DNA of 32,117 bases from Nostoc sp. FACHB-152 (GCF_014697475.1 NZ_JACJRV010000078.1:1-32117); one strand, 5' to 3'; shown: positions 8,820 through 17,372, counted from the first letter of the stretch. Numbers and translations are program-made. The notes: generated by a model from the letters alone, not told the origin.

Positions 8820-9017
8820 ATGAACTTGCTGCGGATCAGAATCCATCATTTAATTGAGCAGTTAGCGGATGAAGAACTCCAAAACGTTTGGGATGATGTT
8901 CACGCTTTACATTGTGATTTTTATATGCTAGACGCTATCAAAAAAGTCAAGCGATCGCAGCAACCTTGGGATATCTTGACTCATGAAGAAGCGATACAAA
9001 TTTTAATGTATTACTGA
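8820..9017 (+). CDS. Small antitoxin-like protein
   Basis: A 65-residue acidic/helical protein. The pattern (LIEQLADEELQNVWDDVHAL at the front, then a short linker and LTHEEAIQIL at the end) resembles cyanobacterial small antitoxins that read as a helix pair followed by an EEA segment. No Shine-Dalgarno sequence is obvious before the ATG. Its neighbour 175 bases downstream looks like a RelE/ParE-fold toxin, which is the main reason for this call. It could equally be an orphan hypothetical protein. Confidence 0.55.
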   Translation: MNLLRIRIHHLIEQLADEELQNVWDDVHALHCDFYMLDAIKKVKRSQQPWDILTHEEAIQILMYY

Positions 9018-9032
9018 TGCAGTGATGGAAAA

Positions 9033-9177
9033 GGGATTAGAGGTGCTTAGGCTAGGGACTAGTCTCTGGCGAGTAATGGCTATCAAACCAACAAAAGAAT
9101 CATCATTTCTTTGGCTTTTATACTCCTACATCTGTCAGCTAGTCTCTAGCCCCCAGCCCCTAACCCCTAGCCCCTAA
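9033..9177. repeat. CTAGTCTCTAGCCC-type repeats between antitoxin- and toxin-like genes
   Basis: A block around 9033-9069 (GGCTAGGGACTAG, CTCTGG) is partly complementary to a pyrimidine-rich block at 9139-9177 made of CTCTAGC, CCCCAGC, CCCTAAC and CCCTAGC heptamers. The same unit family appears at 25013-25052 and inside the copper ATPase gene at 15278-15308. Confidence 0.75.
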
Positions 9178-9192
9178 GAGAGGTGATGCTTT

Positions 9193-9450
9193 GTGAGTGT
9201 GGAAATGCGCTATGCCAGGTCTTTTTTAGTAGATATGAAGAGTTTAGAACCTGCTGCATATCAGAAGATCTACGATTTTGTGTTTTTTGAGTTTGCCCAA
9301 ATGTGGCCGCGGCATCACCTACCCGAACTGCGGCAGCTAGATAGTGAGGGCATTTTTCATCGTTTTACTCTAGACGAATATTTAATAGGTTTAGAAATTA
9401 GAGGTGAAATTGTCAAATTTCTCCGGGTCATACCTATGCCGGATGTATAG
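9193..9450 (+). CDS. RelE/ParE-fold toxin-like protein
   Basis: An 85-residue protein with the outline of the RelE/ParE superfamily: an N-terminal strand-helix (RYARSFLVDMKSLEPAAYQKI), a middle helix region, and the closing strands FHRFTLDEYLIGLEIRGEIVKFLRVI, equivalent to the YRIR...YRIGLE...V.V segment of the family. Such toxins are ribosome-dependent mRNA endonucleases or gyrase poisons. The usual basic catalytic residues near the C-terminus are sparse here, so activity is uncertain. GTG at 9193 is chosen because AGAGGTGAT lies just upstream. Confidence 0.65.
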   Translation: MSVEMRYARSFLVDMKSLEPAAYQKIYDFVFFEFAQMWPRHHLPELRQLDSEGIFHRFTLDEYLIGLEIRGEIVKFLRVIPMPDV

Positions 9451-9554
9451 GACAAGGATTAGCTCAACACTTAAAACTGTATAAGGCTAGGCAGGGATAG
9501 GCCTGTCCTTACATTAAACTTGTGTTGGAAGAACAATTTACTTGAGATTTCCCT

Positions 9555-11141
9555 ATGGATGCGAAGGCACTTTGGCAACGATACCAAGATTGGTTATATT
9601 TCCACGAGGGATTAGGACTTTACTTAGATGTAAGTCGGATGCGCTTTGATGATGCCTTCGTAGAGTCGTTGCAGCCGAAGTTTGACAAAGCGTTTGCGGA
9701 TATGGCGGAATTGGAGAAGGGTGCGATCGCTAACCCTGACGAAAACCGCATGGTTGGACATTACTGGCTGCGAAATCCTGACTTAGCCCCTACTCCAGAA
9801 CTGACACAAGAGATTGTCCAAACCCTGGAACAGATTGAAGCCTTTGTAGAAAAAGTCCAAACAGGAGCAATTCATCCTCCGAAAGCGAGTCGTTTTACTG
9901 ATATCATCTCCATTGGTATTGGTGGTTCTGCCCTTGGCCCTGAATTTGTCGCTGAAGCACTCGCCCCTGATTTTCCTCCCCTAAAAATTCACTTTATTGA
10001 CAATACCGATCCCGCAGGTATTGACCGCCTTCTTAACCACTTACGCAACAACCTTGCCAGCACTTTGGTTGTGGTCATCTCCAAATCTGGAGGCACACCA
10101 GAACCGCGCAACGGCATGATTGAAGTCAAGAAAGCCTACGCCGGACAAAATCTTGACTTTGCCCAATATGCCGTAGCCATTACCAGCACAGGGAGTAATT
10201 TAGATAAAGTTGCCCAGTCTGAAGGTTGGTTAGCTACATTCCCCATGTATGACTGGGTAGGAGGTCGCACCTCAGAAATGTCTGCTGTAGGTTTAGTACC
10301 TGCGGCATTGCAAGGCATTGATGTGCGTGCCATGCTAGAGGGCGCAAAAGAAATGGATGATGCCACCCGCGTCCCCAATATCAAAAATAACCCAGCAGCA
10401 TTATTGGCGTTGTCTTGGTACTATGCTGGCAATGGTAAGGGCGAAAAAGATATGGTCGTCCTCCCTTATAAAGACAGCTTGCTGTTGTTTAGCCGTTATT
10501 TGCAACAGCTAGTCATGGAATCTTTAGGTAAGGAACAAGATTTAGACGGCAAGACTGTTTATCAAGGCATCGCCGTTTATGGAAACAAAGGTTCAACCGA
10601 CCAACACGCCTACGTTCAACAGTTGCGTGAGGGTGTGCCGAATTTCTTTGCTACTCTCATCGAAGTTTTAGAAGACCGTAACGGCCAATCTCCAGAGATA
10701 GATCCTGGTGTTACATCTGGCGATTACCTCTCCGGTTTTCTCCAAGGAACTCGAAAAGCACTGTATGACAATCAACGCGATTCAATTACAGTAACTATTC
10801 CTCAAGTTAATGCCCGTACTGTTGGCGCGTTAATTGCTTTGTATGAACGTGCTGTTGGTTTATACGCTAGTTTGGTTAACATTAACGCCTACCACCAACC
10901 AGGGGTAGAAGCTGGTAAAAAAGCCGCCGCCGCCATTCTAGACTTACAAACTAAAGTAATTACAGTTCTGCAAACCGAAAAAACACCTCTTTCCTTAGAA
11001 GAAATCGCTAACAAAGCTGGTGCTGCTGAAGATGTAGAGGCAATTTACAAGATTTTGCGTCACTTATCCGCTAATCAGCGAGGAGTGGTATTACAAGGAA
11101 ATCTTGGTCAACCCGGCAGTTTAAAAGTTTCTCTTAGCTGA
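9555..11141 (+). CDS. pgi: Glucose-6-phosphate isomerase
   Basis: Interconverts glucose-6-phosphate and fructose-6-phosphate in glycolysis, gluconeogenesis and the oxidative pentose phosphate cycle. The 528-residue protein shows [13 protein letters not shown], the phosphate-binding [33 protein letters not shown] with the catalytic loop, and [13 protein letters not shown] carrying the catalytic His. The length matches the shorter cyanobacterial/plastid-type enzyme rather than the ~550-residue enterobacterial one. The reading frame is intact and the gene stands alone, followed by a strong hairpin. Confidence 0.97.
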   Translation: MDAKALWQRYQDWLYFHEGLGLYLDVSRMRFDDAFVESLQPKFDKAFADMAELEKGAIANPDENRMVGHYWLRNPDLAPTPELTQEIVQTLEQIEAFVEKVQTGAIHPPKASRFTDIISIGIGGSALGPEFVAEALAPDFPPLKIHFIDNTDPAGIDRLLNHLRNNLASTLVVVISKSGGTPEPRNGMIEVKKAYAGQNLDFAQYAVAITSTGSNLDKVAQSEGWLATFPMYDWVGGRTSEMSAVGLVPAALQGIDVRAMLEGAKEMDDATRVPNIKNNPAALLALSWYYAGNGKGEKDMVVLPYKDSLLLFSRYLQQLVMESLGKEQDLDGKTVYQGIAVYGNKGSTDQHAYVQQLREGVPNFFATLIEVLEDRNGQSPEIDPGVTSGDYLSGFLQGTRKALYDNQRDSITVTIPQVNARTVGALIALYERAVGLYASLVNINAYHQPGVEAGKKAAAAILDLQTKVITVLQTEKTPLSLEEIANKAGAAEDVEAIYKILRHLSANQRGVVLQGNLGQPGSLKVSLS

Positions 11142-11178
11142 TTTTTTCTTGGATTTTTTATTAGCTGCAATCTACAGT

Positions 11179-11229
11179 AAAGCATCCTGAAAATTGAAGT
11201 TGTGACTTCTTATCAGGATGCTTTATTTT
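11179..11229 (+). terminator. Hairpin terminator downstream of pgi
   Basis: Arms 11179-11190 (AAAGCATCCTGA) and 11213-11224 (TCAGGATGCTTT) pair perfectly over 12 bp, with a smaller GAAGT/ACTTC hairpin in the loop, and are followed by ATTTTC. It lies 38 bases after the pgi stop and can also act on the converging Nif11-domain gene. Confidence 0.75.
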
Positions 11230-11395
11230 CAACTTGCATATTTTTGATTTAGAAGATACAACTTCCATCTCTCACATCATATCTGGCTATTCAGTGATAA
11301 TTCGGTAAATCTTTGCAGAAATCGCAAAACACTCTCCCCTGCTCCCTTGACCCTCTGCACCCCTGCGTCCTTTCTTTCACCGGACACGATATCAC

Positions 11396-12052
11396 CTAAG
11401 CTACACTTATCAATCGTTGATTGAAGTAGCTTTTGGGTAAGAAACACTGGTCAAGCAAAAATGGATTGCGGATATTTTGGTTTATAGGATTTCCAGGTTT
11501 ATTCAAATGGCAGAATGGTGGCACAATTCCCCAATCTTCTGCTAACCAAATCCAGTATCCTATTTCAATTCTGCCGTAATTTGATACTGTAAGAATTTCT
11601 CCAACACTATTATTGATAGAAACTATTTCTGGGGAACCTTTTACCTCAATTAATAGCCAAGCTAATTCGTCTACAGAAAATTGATAACCATGATTAATTG
11701 CTATTTTAATAAACTGTTGCGGATTTTTAGATGCTAGTAGTTTTTCCTTTAAAGATGGCATTTTTTGTGCCGTATCAAACAAATCCCAAATCTGCTTTCT
11801 TGTCACAACAAACCATGCAAGTGCTTCTGGAGTAAAGTTGTAACCATTGATTTTGGCTAAGTTGATAAATGATTCAATACTTTCAGTTTCTCCTAGTTGA
11901 GCTTTCAGGAAGAAGTTCTGCTCTACTAATGCCAAAAAATCAATAATTTTTTGCCATACATAGTGGTCAAATGTTTGGTGAAATGGAAGTCTTTCTTTCC
12001 AATACAAATACATATCCTCTCTCAAGAAGAAATTCCAAAGTTGATAATACAT
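11396..12052 (-). CDS. Protein with two tandem Nif11-like domains
   Basis: A 218-residue protein. Residues about 37-82 (IIDFLALVEQ..., ESFINLAKINGYNFTPEALAW) and about 88-134 (IWDLFDTAQKMPSLKEKLL, QQFIKIAINHGYQFSVDELAWLL) both follow the Nif11 leader pattern: helix, L-x-x-KL, then A-x-x-x-GY-x-F-(S/T)-x-x-ELAW. Nif11-like domains are best known as RiPP leader peptides and as small nif-cluster proteins. Here there is no GG/GA cleavage motif after the domains; instead a ~80-residue tail rich in aromatic residues and with two Cys (181, 203) follows. No modification enzyme is adjacent. Function unknown; Met14 is an alternative start. Confidence 0.75.
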   Translation of the reverse strand: MYYQLWNFFLREDMYLYWKERLPFHQTFDHYVWQKIIDFLALVEQNFFLKAQLGETESIESFINLAKINGYNFTPEALAWFVVTRKQIWDLFDTAQKMPSLKEKLLASKNPQQFIKIAINHGYQFSVDELAWLLIEVKGSPEIVSINNSVGEILTVSNYGRIEIGYWIWLAEDWGIVPPFCHLNKPGNPINQNIRNPFLLDQCFLPKSYFNQRLISVA

Positions 12053-12559
12053 AAGTTATTTGTTTTAATTTGAAGATTTGGTAAGGATGATTACCAGTGT
12101 AGTAAGTATAAGCAAAAATAATCGACAGTATAAATTAATTAATTACTGTAAATGAGGTTACACAGTAACTAAGTATAAAATTTTAGTAAATTTTAGAACT
12201 TTTTAATTTGATATTTACTGAGCTTTAAAGAACTTCGAGCTACGCGATCGCTCTCTATTGTGAACTAATGTAACTTTAAAAAATATCTTAACTTCTATAC
12301 GTAAAAATTAGCAATTAGCTCAATATCACTAATAGTATATTAATATACATTGAGAATAACAGTATACTCGCTGGTCTACTTCAGTAGATATACAAAATAG
12401 TGTTGACTTAGTTGACAGCATATTTCCAGAGAATGAATACAATTTCTCTCAAAGGCAAGAGTAAATACTGCAATTATTGCTTCATGATTCTAATAATGAA
12501 AATTACAAGTATTTCGAGATAAAAAATTATTTATTCATTGCATGGTAATGAGGAAATAA
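12053..12559. other. AT-rich intergenic region before the lipoprotein gene
   Basis: About 500 bases between divergent genes, very AT-rich, with a single HIP1 octamer near 12245. It must contain the promoters of both neighbours. No ORF, RNA gene or repeat array was recognised. Confidence 0.55.
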
Positions 12560-13054
12560 ATGAATAATATATATAAAAACTATAAAAAAGCTCCGTTATC
12601 TGCGGCTGTATTTCTTTCCGCTTTATTATCAGTCCCTTTTTTAAGTAGCTGTGGCGATAACTCCCGCACAGCGTCACCGCCACCACCTGTGGATGACACT
12701 GTTGGTAGAAACGTGAATTATCCTACTAATACCAACCAACCCCAAGCTAAAAGAGGATTATCTACGGGACAAAAAGTAGCGATTTTGGCGGGTGCGGCTG
12801 CTCTTTATTACCTCTATCAGCAGCGAAAAAATGCTCAAGGATCAGGGCCAAATGGCAAGTATTACCTATCTAAAAATGGACGTGTTTACTACCGCGATAA
12901 TCAAGGTCGCGCTCACTGGGTAACACCGCCACAGGAAGGAATTCAAGTTCCAGAGTCGGAAGCGCAACGGTATCGAGATTTTCAAGGTTATAACGGGCGT
13001 TCTACAGGTCGTGATTTAACAGATATTGCTCCCCAAGAAGCCCCAGCTTATTAA
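12560..13054 (+). CDS. Putative lipoprotein
   Basis: A 164-residue secreted protein. The N-terminal KAPLSAAVFLSALLSVPFLSSC is a type II signal peptide with lipobox LSSC, so Cys31 should be lipidated. A Pro-rich linker follows (SPPPPVDD), then a second hydrophobic stretch around residues 68-85 (STGQKVAILAGAAALYYLY), and a Tyr/Arg/Gly-rich C-terminus containing KYYLSKNGRVYYRDNQGRAHWV. GAGGAA precedes the ATG at good spacing. The DPYGDP-repeat gene follows 30 bases downstream, so the two are probably one operon. No enzymatic domain is visible. Confidence 0.8.
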   Translation: MNNIYKNYKKAPLSAAVFLSALLSVPFLSSCGDNSRTASPPPPVDDTVGRNVNYPTNTNQPQAKRGLSTGQKVAILAGAAALYYLYQQRKNAQGSGPNGKYYLSKNGRVYYRDNQGRAHWVTPPQEGIQVPESEAQRYRDFQGYNGRSTGRDLTDIAPQEAPAY

Positions 13055-13084
13055 ATTTAGCAACAAAATTTCAGGAGAAGAATT

Positions 13085-13411
13085 ATGGTAGACGGATTTT
13101 TTCAAAAAGCTAAAGAGCTGTTCACTGGCTCAAATAATGACGAGCTTGACCAAGATACAGATTATAGCGATCGCGAGGTGAGTCCAGCCAGCGAAGATCC
13201 CTACGGCGACCCCGGTGATCAATATTACGGTGGCTACGGTGATGTTACCCCAACCAGCCAAGACCCCTACGGAGATCCTGGTGAACAGTATTATGGCGAT
13301 GTCACACCCGCCAGCCAAGACCCCTACGGCGACCCTGCTGATGAGTACAGCAACTTAGCTCCCGCAGATCAAGATCCTTACGGTGATCCTGCTGATGAAT
13401 ATGGCCGTTAG
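13085..13411 (+). CDS. Acidic DPYGDP-repeat protein
   Basis: A 108-residue, strongly acidic, probably disordered protein. After a short helical start (VDGFFQKAKELF) it carries four copies of DPYGDP at residues 38-43, 60-65, 79-84 and 97-102, within units of about 18-22 residues that continue as (G/A)(D/E)(Q/E)Y. An AGGAGA site sits 7 bases before the ATG. No signal peptide is seen, in contrast to the lipoprotein gene immediately upstream. Function unknown; regular Asp/Tyr spacing could bind cations or a repeated surface, which is speculation. Confidence 0.8.
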   Translation: MVDGFFQKAKELFTGSNNDELDQDTDYSDREVSPASEDPYGDPGDQYYGGYGDVTPTSQDPYGDPGEQYYGDVTPASQDPYGDPADEYSNLAPADQDPYGDPADEYGR

Positions 13412-13688
13412 TAATCAATGAATGTCGTGACGATAGATTAAACTGGTGTTGATCAAAGGTAGTGGTAGTTAATGCCCCTGCCTATTTTTTATATATTCAA
13501 CATTCCGCACCCAAAACTAGAGTAAAGTCCAGGTTTAGACATGAATATTAATAATATTGTCGCCCCTTGAAGTGGATAACCTTAAACTTTCGATATTTCT
13601 AAAAGTAGAGCCGTTAGAAAATAAATTCTGATAATTTTTTATAGTTGCGATCGCTAGTGAACAATCTTACTTGAGCGATCGCTTGTTT
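13412..13688. other. Intergenic region between converging genes
   Basis: About 280 bases between the DPYGDP-repeat gene and the FHA gene. Two HIP1 octamers lie close together (about 13647 and 13674), and because each is a palindrome they could pair into a short hairpin near the FHA gene end. Nothing else was recognised. Confidence 0.45.
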
Positions 13689-14195
13689 TCAATCTTCTAT
13701 GTCGTCTGCGTCTTCAGTCATGCCAGGGTTAATCAAGGTAATGTCATACTCACTGGAGTCTGTTTGCCCGGCTCGCTGAGTATTTCTTAATAAGTAATAA
13801 ATCGCACGAACTTGGGGGCCAAAAACGATTTCGTCCTCGTTTTTTAAATCGTGAGCCGGCATTTTGCGCCCGTTAATCATCAGTCCGTTGGCACTGGGCT
13901 TACCTTTAGCATCGCCATCGACAATTCGGTAATAATAGCTCTGGCTGTTGTGTTCTCTTGGCAACCTCACCAAGGTAGCATGACGACGAGAGACAAACTG
14001 AGAAACTAAACGGATATTGCAATCTCGGTCTCTGCCAATCGAGTAAACAGAATTTTCTAAGGGAAATTCCTTGCGACCTTGATCATCTTCAAGAATTAGT
14101 AAATGATTTTCATTAGTTTCTGGTGCCATTGATATTTTGCGGTCACTATCTGCGGAACTTTGATTAATTAATGTTCGTTGATTATTTCCTAGCAT
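13689..14195 (-). CDS. FHA domain protein
   Basis: A 168-residue cytoplasmic protein with one forkhead-associated domain at about residues 32-135, a phosphothreonine-binding module used in Ser/Thr kinase signalling. Key positions are present: GR at 54-55 in YSIGRDRDCNIRL, SRRH at 69-72, and NGLMINGRK near 103-111 where the family has S-x-NG-(T)-x-(V/I)NG. The domain is flanked by a polar N-terminal tail and an acidic C-terminal tail (DITLINPGMTEDADDIED). No kinase or phosphatase is adjacent. Met23 is an alternative start. Confidence 0.9.
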   Translation of the reverse strand: MLGNNQRTLINQSSADSDRKISMAPETNENHLLILEDDQGRKEFPLENSVYSIGRDRDCNIRLVSQFVSRRHATLVRLPREHNSQSYYYRIVDGDAKGKPSANGLMINGRKMPAHDLKNEDEIVFGPQVRAIYYLLRNTQRAGQTDSSEYDITLINPGMTEDADDIED

Positions 14196-14373
14196 TCTCG
14201 CTAATACAGTCTATTGTAATAACTCTAACAAAATTGAAAGCTATACTGACTGGCAAGAGTAGAACATATATGTTCTACTCTATGAAATTCGTAAAATGTA
14301 ACTATCGATTTAGTTTAACCTGAGTTGGTAAAAACCGACATTGAGTTTGCATTTTTACATCCAACAGCAAGCT

Positions 14374-16800
14374 TTATTCCCTGTTGGCTAGTCTTCGCAA
14401 GAATATGGAGTTAGTGACCACACTAACTGAGCTAAAAGCCATTAGTGCAGCAGCGTTTGATGGACTCAAGACAAAACCCATACTCGGTAAGAAAACACCT
14501 GCGGCTAAAGGAATGCCCAATGTATTGTAGGCAAAAGCCCAGAATAAGTTCTGTCGAATTTTGTTGAATGTGGCATGACTGAGCTTAATGGATTCTACAA
14601 CATCACTTAAGCGATCGCGCATCAAGACAATTTCCGCAGTTTCCATTGCTACATCTGTACCAGAGTGTAAGGCAATGCCAACATCTGCTTGCGATAAAGC
14701 AGGAGCATCATTAATGCCATCACCAACCATTGCAACTTTCAAGGCAGATTTTGTTTGTAGTTCTTCAATGACCGCAGCTTTTTTACTAGGCAGAACTCCT
14801 GCGATCACATCACTACTATTTAATCCTAGTTGTTTACCGATCGCACTGGCTGCTTCTGAGCGATCGCCACTGAGTAGCACAACCCTTAAACCCATACGGC
14901 GCAATTTTTCTACTGTACTTTGTGCATCTGGTCGCAAAGTATCTTGAACAGCGATGAGTCCAGCTAAACTACCACCAACAGCTACGCAAACAACTGTTTT
15001 GCCTGCTGTCGCCAGTCTTTGAATTTCTTGCTGTGCGGTATCACTCACAACTACTCCGTGCCAACTCAACCAATCTTGATTGCCTAACAGTACTTTAGTA
15101 TCTTCTACTACCGCAGATACACCCAGTCCTGCCTCTGTATGGAAATCTACTGCATTGGGAATAGATAACTGCTGGCGTTTGATTTCTTGTTGGATTGCTT
15201 TAGCTAGGGGGTGATATGTGCCACTTTCCACTGCTGCGGCTAGTTGCAGGAGAGACTGCGGATTCGGCAATGTTTTTTCTAGCCTCCCGCCTCTAGTCTC
15301 TAGCCCTTCTAATAAAAGGCAATCAGTAACAGTAGGATTACCTGTGGTAAGTGTACCAGTTTTATCAAAAACAACCGTATCTAGTTGATGGACTTTTTCT
15401 AAAACGTCACCACCTTTGATTAATAAACCTCGTTCTGCACCTATCCCAGTCCCGACTAAAATTGCTGTAGGTGTGGCTAACCCTAAAGCGCAGGGGCAAG
15501 CAACTACCATAACGGCGATCGCTAGTTTTAAGCTAACTAACAATGGGGAGTGGGAAGTAGGGAGTGCGGAATGCTGGCTGTGTGCGGCATGACTCATCAT
15601 TTCCATGCCGTTGGATATGGTGACATCAGGCCAGATGTGAGTCCCGAAAAAGTACCAAAATCCAAAGGTCAATATAGAAGCTGTCAACACTCCATAGGTA
15701 AAGTAACCAGCTACCTTATCGGCCAATTTCTGTACAGGTGCTTTGCGGGTTTGGGCTGCTTCTACTAAAGCGACAATTTGCGCCAAAGTAGTATCTTTAC
15801 CTGTGCGGGTTGCCTGAATTGCGATCGCACCTGATTGGTTTAGGGTTCCGGCTGTAACTGTGTCGCCTGGTTGTTTGCTCACTGGCACAGCTTCGCCTGT
15901 TAACATAGACTCGTCTATTGTGGTCTGTCCAAAGCGAACCTCACCATCAACCGGAATTTTATCTCCGGGTAACACCTGCAACCACTCACCAACCCGCACT
16001 TGTTCTGCTGGTATCTCTAGACTATTAAAACCGACTCCCAATTTCTCTGGGTCTGGGTTGGGGATTAACCTTGCTATGTGTGGTTGAAGTGCGAGCAATT
16101 GTCTAAAAGCAGCCGCAGCTTTACCTCTAGCTTGTCGCTCTAGGGTTCTCCCCAGGAGGATAAAGCCTAACATCATCACAGGTTCATCAAAGAAGCACTC
16201 CCAACCCATTTGGGGGAACAGTAGCGCAACTAAACTCGCAGTGTAGGCGGTAAGTGTTCCCAAGCCTACTAAGGTGTTCATATTGGGAGCATTGCGCCGC
16301 CAACCCAGCCAACCATCAACAATTATGGGACGACCGGGAAATAAGAGAGCCAGTGTTGCCAACCCACAATGAAACCAGATATTTTCTAATATCGGCAATG
16401 TTACGCCAATAATGCTGCTGAGATGCCCAATTCCTGAAAGAAATAGTAGCATAGCAGCGATCGCCAACTGTTTAAATGCAGCACGCATTTCTTGATGTTG
16501 GCGTTGTGTGGATTCATCTATGGCACTTTGCTCATTAGCTTTGCGGGGTTGAGTTGGAAATCCAGCAGTGGTTAATCGCTTTGCCAGCGCATCGGGATCT
16601 ATCGCTCCGACTTCTGACTCTACGACTGCTACTTCCGTTGCCAGATTCACGCAGGCACTCTTGACTCCTGGATGTTGGATTAGCTGACGCTCTACAGCAC
16701 TCACACACCCAGCACACTTCATACCCCCCACATCTAAAATAATTGTCTCGGATGTTGGGGTTGGTTCTAGGTCAAGGTTAGTTTTCGGCACAAGTTGCAT
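14374..16800 (-). CDS. Copper-type P1B ATPase (CtaA/PacS class)
   Basis: An 808-residue heavy-metal P-type ATPase. Order: one HMA domain with MKCAGC (Cys29, Cys32), membrane helices, TGEAVPV in the actuator domain (residues 301-307), the CPC metal site at 435-437, DKTGT with phosphorylated Asp479, HP at 530-531, GDGINDAP at 693-700 and a last helix with MAFSSVSVVTNS. CPC plus this C-terminal Met/Ser pattern indicates Cu(I). Cyanobacteria have import (CtaA) and thylakoid (PacS) versions; the sequence alone does not tell me which. Two stretches look like insertions built from the genome's heptamer repeats: residues 407-421 in the loop before the CPC helix and 497-512 in the nucleotide-binding domain. 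Confidence 0.95.
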   Translation of the reverse strand: MQLVPKTNLDLEPTPTSETIILDVGGMKCAGCVSAVERQLIQHPGVKSACVNLATEVAVVESEVGAIDPDALAKRLTTAGFPTQPRKANEQSAIDESTQRQHQEMRAAFKQLAIAAMLLFLSGIGHLSSIIGVTLPILENIWFHCGLATLALLFPGRPIIVDGWLGWRRNAPNMNTLVGLGTLTAYTASLVALLFPQMGWECFFDEPVMMLGFILLGRTLERQARGKAAAAFRQLLALQPHIARLIPNPDPEKLGVGFNSLEIPAEQVRVGEWLQVLPGDKIPVDGEVRFGQTTIDESMLTGEAVPVSKQPGDTVTAGTLNQSGAIAIQATRTGKDTTLAQIVALVEAAQTRKAPVQKLADKVAGYFTYGVLTASILTFGFWYFFGTHIWPDVTISNGMEMMSHAAHSQHSALPTSHSPLLVSLKLAIAVMVVACPCALGLATPTAILVGTGIGAERGLLIKGGDVLEKVHQLDTVVFDKTGTLTTGNPTVTDCLLLEGLETRGGRLEKTLPNPQSLLQLAAAVESGTYHPLAKAIQQEIKRQQLSIPNAVDFHTEAGLGVSAVVEDTKVLLGNQDWLSWHGVVVSDTAQQEIQRLATAGKTVVCVAVGGSLAGLIAVQDTLRPDAQSTVEKLRRMGLRVVLLSGDRSEAASAIGKQLGLNSSDVIAGVLPSKKAAVIEELQTKSALKVAMVGDGINDAPALSQADVGIALHSGTDVAMETAEIVLMRDRLSDVVESIKLSHATFNKIRQNLFWAFAYNTLGIPLAAGVFLPSMGFVLSPSNAAALMAFSSVSVVTNSIFLRRLANRE
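15278..15308. repeat. Heptamer-type repeat inside the P1B ATPase gene (site 1)
   Basis: The pyrimidine-rich run shares CTAGTCTCTAGCCC with the intergenic repeat at 9139-9152 and CTCTAGTCTCTAGCC with the reverse complement of the 25013-25052 array. It encodes, in frame, residues around 499-509 (GLETRGGRLEK). Confidence 0.65.
15538..15565. repeat. GGGAGTA-type repeat inside the P1B ATPase gene (site 2)
   Basis: Aligned by eye with the reverse complement of 2682-2710 (the glpX-hemA gap), this stretch differs by one gap and two mismatches. It encodes, in frame, part of the His/Ser-rich loop HSALPTSHSPLL. Confidence 0.7.
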
Positions 16801-16956
16801 GGCAAGTTTTCGGATTTGCTACGAACATTCAACGCCTGACTAAAAGCGTCTCTAATTCGAGCGTAGGCGAAATCTGGAACTATGACTGAATGTCAATAAC
16901 ATTAATTTTATTTATCAGTTTCTCTTGCCTTGGTCTGATCCCTGTCCTCTGTCACC

Positions 16957-17066
16957 CAATACGGTACGGATAAGCATTTTAAACTAAGAATTGGTTTGGG
17001 GAAAAGGTTAAAGGTTTTTTCTTCCCCTTTACCCCTTCGCCTTTCCCCTTTAACCGAACCGTATTG
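16957..17066. mobile_element. MITE-like 110-bp element with 10-bp flanking direct repeats
   Basis: Terminal inverted repeats of 13 bp with one mismatch, CAATACGGTACGG at 16957-16969 and CCGAACCGTATTG at 17054-17066. The interior is a purine-rich then pyrimidine-rich run that is itself partly self-complementary. Immediately outside lie identical 10-base direct repeats CTCTGTCACC at 16947-16956 and 17067-17076, which fits a target-site duplication, although nearby CTGTC-type repeats could also explain them. No transposase is encoded. A frame through the element is not a credible gene. Confidence 0.6.
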
Positions 17067-17091
17067 CTCTGTCACCTGTCCCCTATTCTGA

Positions 17092-17280
17092 TCACTTGCT
17101 ATAACTGCGGTTCCAGCGTAGAGAGGCGACATAAATAATAGCTGCAAACTGCGCTGGTATCAGAAAAATCAGACTCTTTAAATAAGAGTTGATCTCTAAA
17201 TTAGACATAGTGCTGAAATACCCACAGCCTAATATAAGTAAAAAAAACCAGGTTAGCTGTTTACGTTTCATAGTAAGCAT
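17092..17280 (-). CDS. Hypothetical small membrane protein
   Basis: A 62-residue frame with two hydrophobic stretches (about residues 9-25 and 34-52: TWFFLLILGCGYFS and LKSLIFLIPAQFAAIIYVASL). A basic start (MKRKQ) and positive end fit a two-helix hairpin protein with inside ends. No Shine-Dalgarno site is seen, and it is not matched to any family I recognise, so it may be a chance frame. Confidence 0.35.
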   Translation of the reverse strand: MLTMKRKQLTWFFLLILGCGYFSTMSNLEINSYLKSLIFLIPAQFAAIIYVASLRWNRSYSK

Positions 17281-17341
17281 GGCAGTATCATCAAACTATT
17301 TCACTAAAATATGTATTTTTTAGCCTAGTCACTCGTAGTTA

Positions 17342-17372
17342 GATGCCCGACTTCTTTAATAAGTCGAGCATC
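17342..17372 (-). terminator. Hairpin downstream of the TM2 gene
   Basis: Arms 17342-17353 and 17361-17372 (GATGCCCGACTT / AAGTCGAGCATC) pair over 12 bp with one mismatch and a 7-base loop. It lies about 80 bases after the end of the TM2 gene. No T-run follows on the minus strand, so termination is only likely, not certain. Confidence 0.4.

Noticed and set aside
11396-12052. Nif11-domain protein considered as a RiPP precursor
   Set aside because: No GG-type cleavage site or Cys/Ser/Thr-rich core follows the domains, and no modification enzyme is adjacent.
14588-16087. Several plus-strand frames within the P1B ATPase gene
   Set aside because: Antisense shadows of a complete ATPase with all catalytic motifs.
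16908-17147. 79-residue minus-strand frame
   Set aside because: It runs through the MITE-like element and flanking repeats; its KGERRRGKGEE stretch is just the translation of purine-rich repeat DNA.
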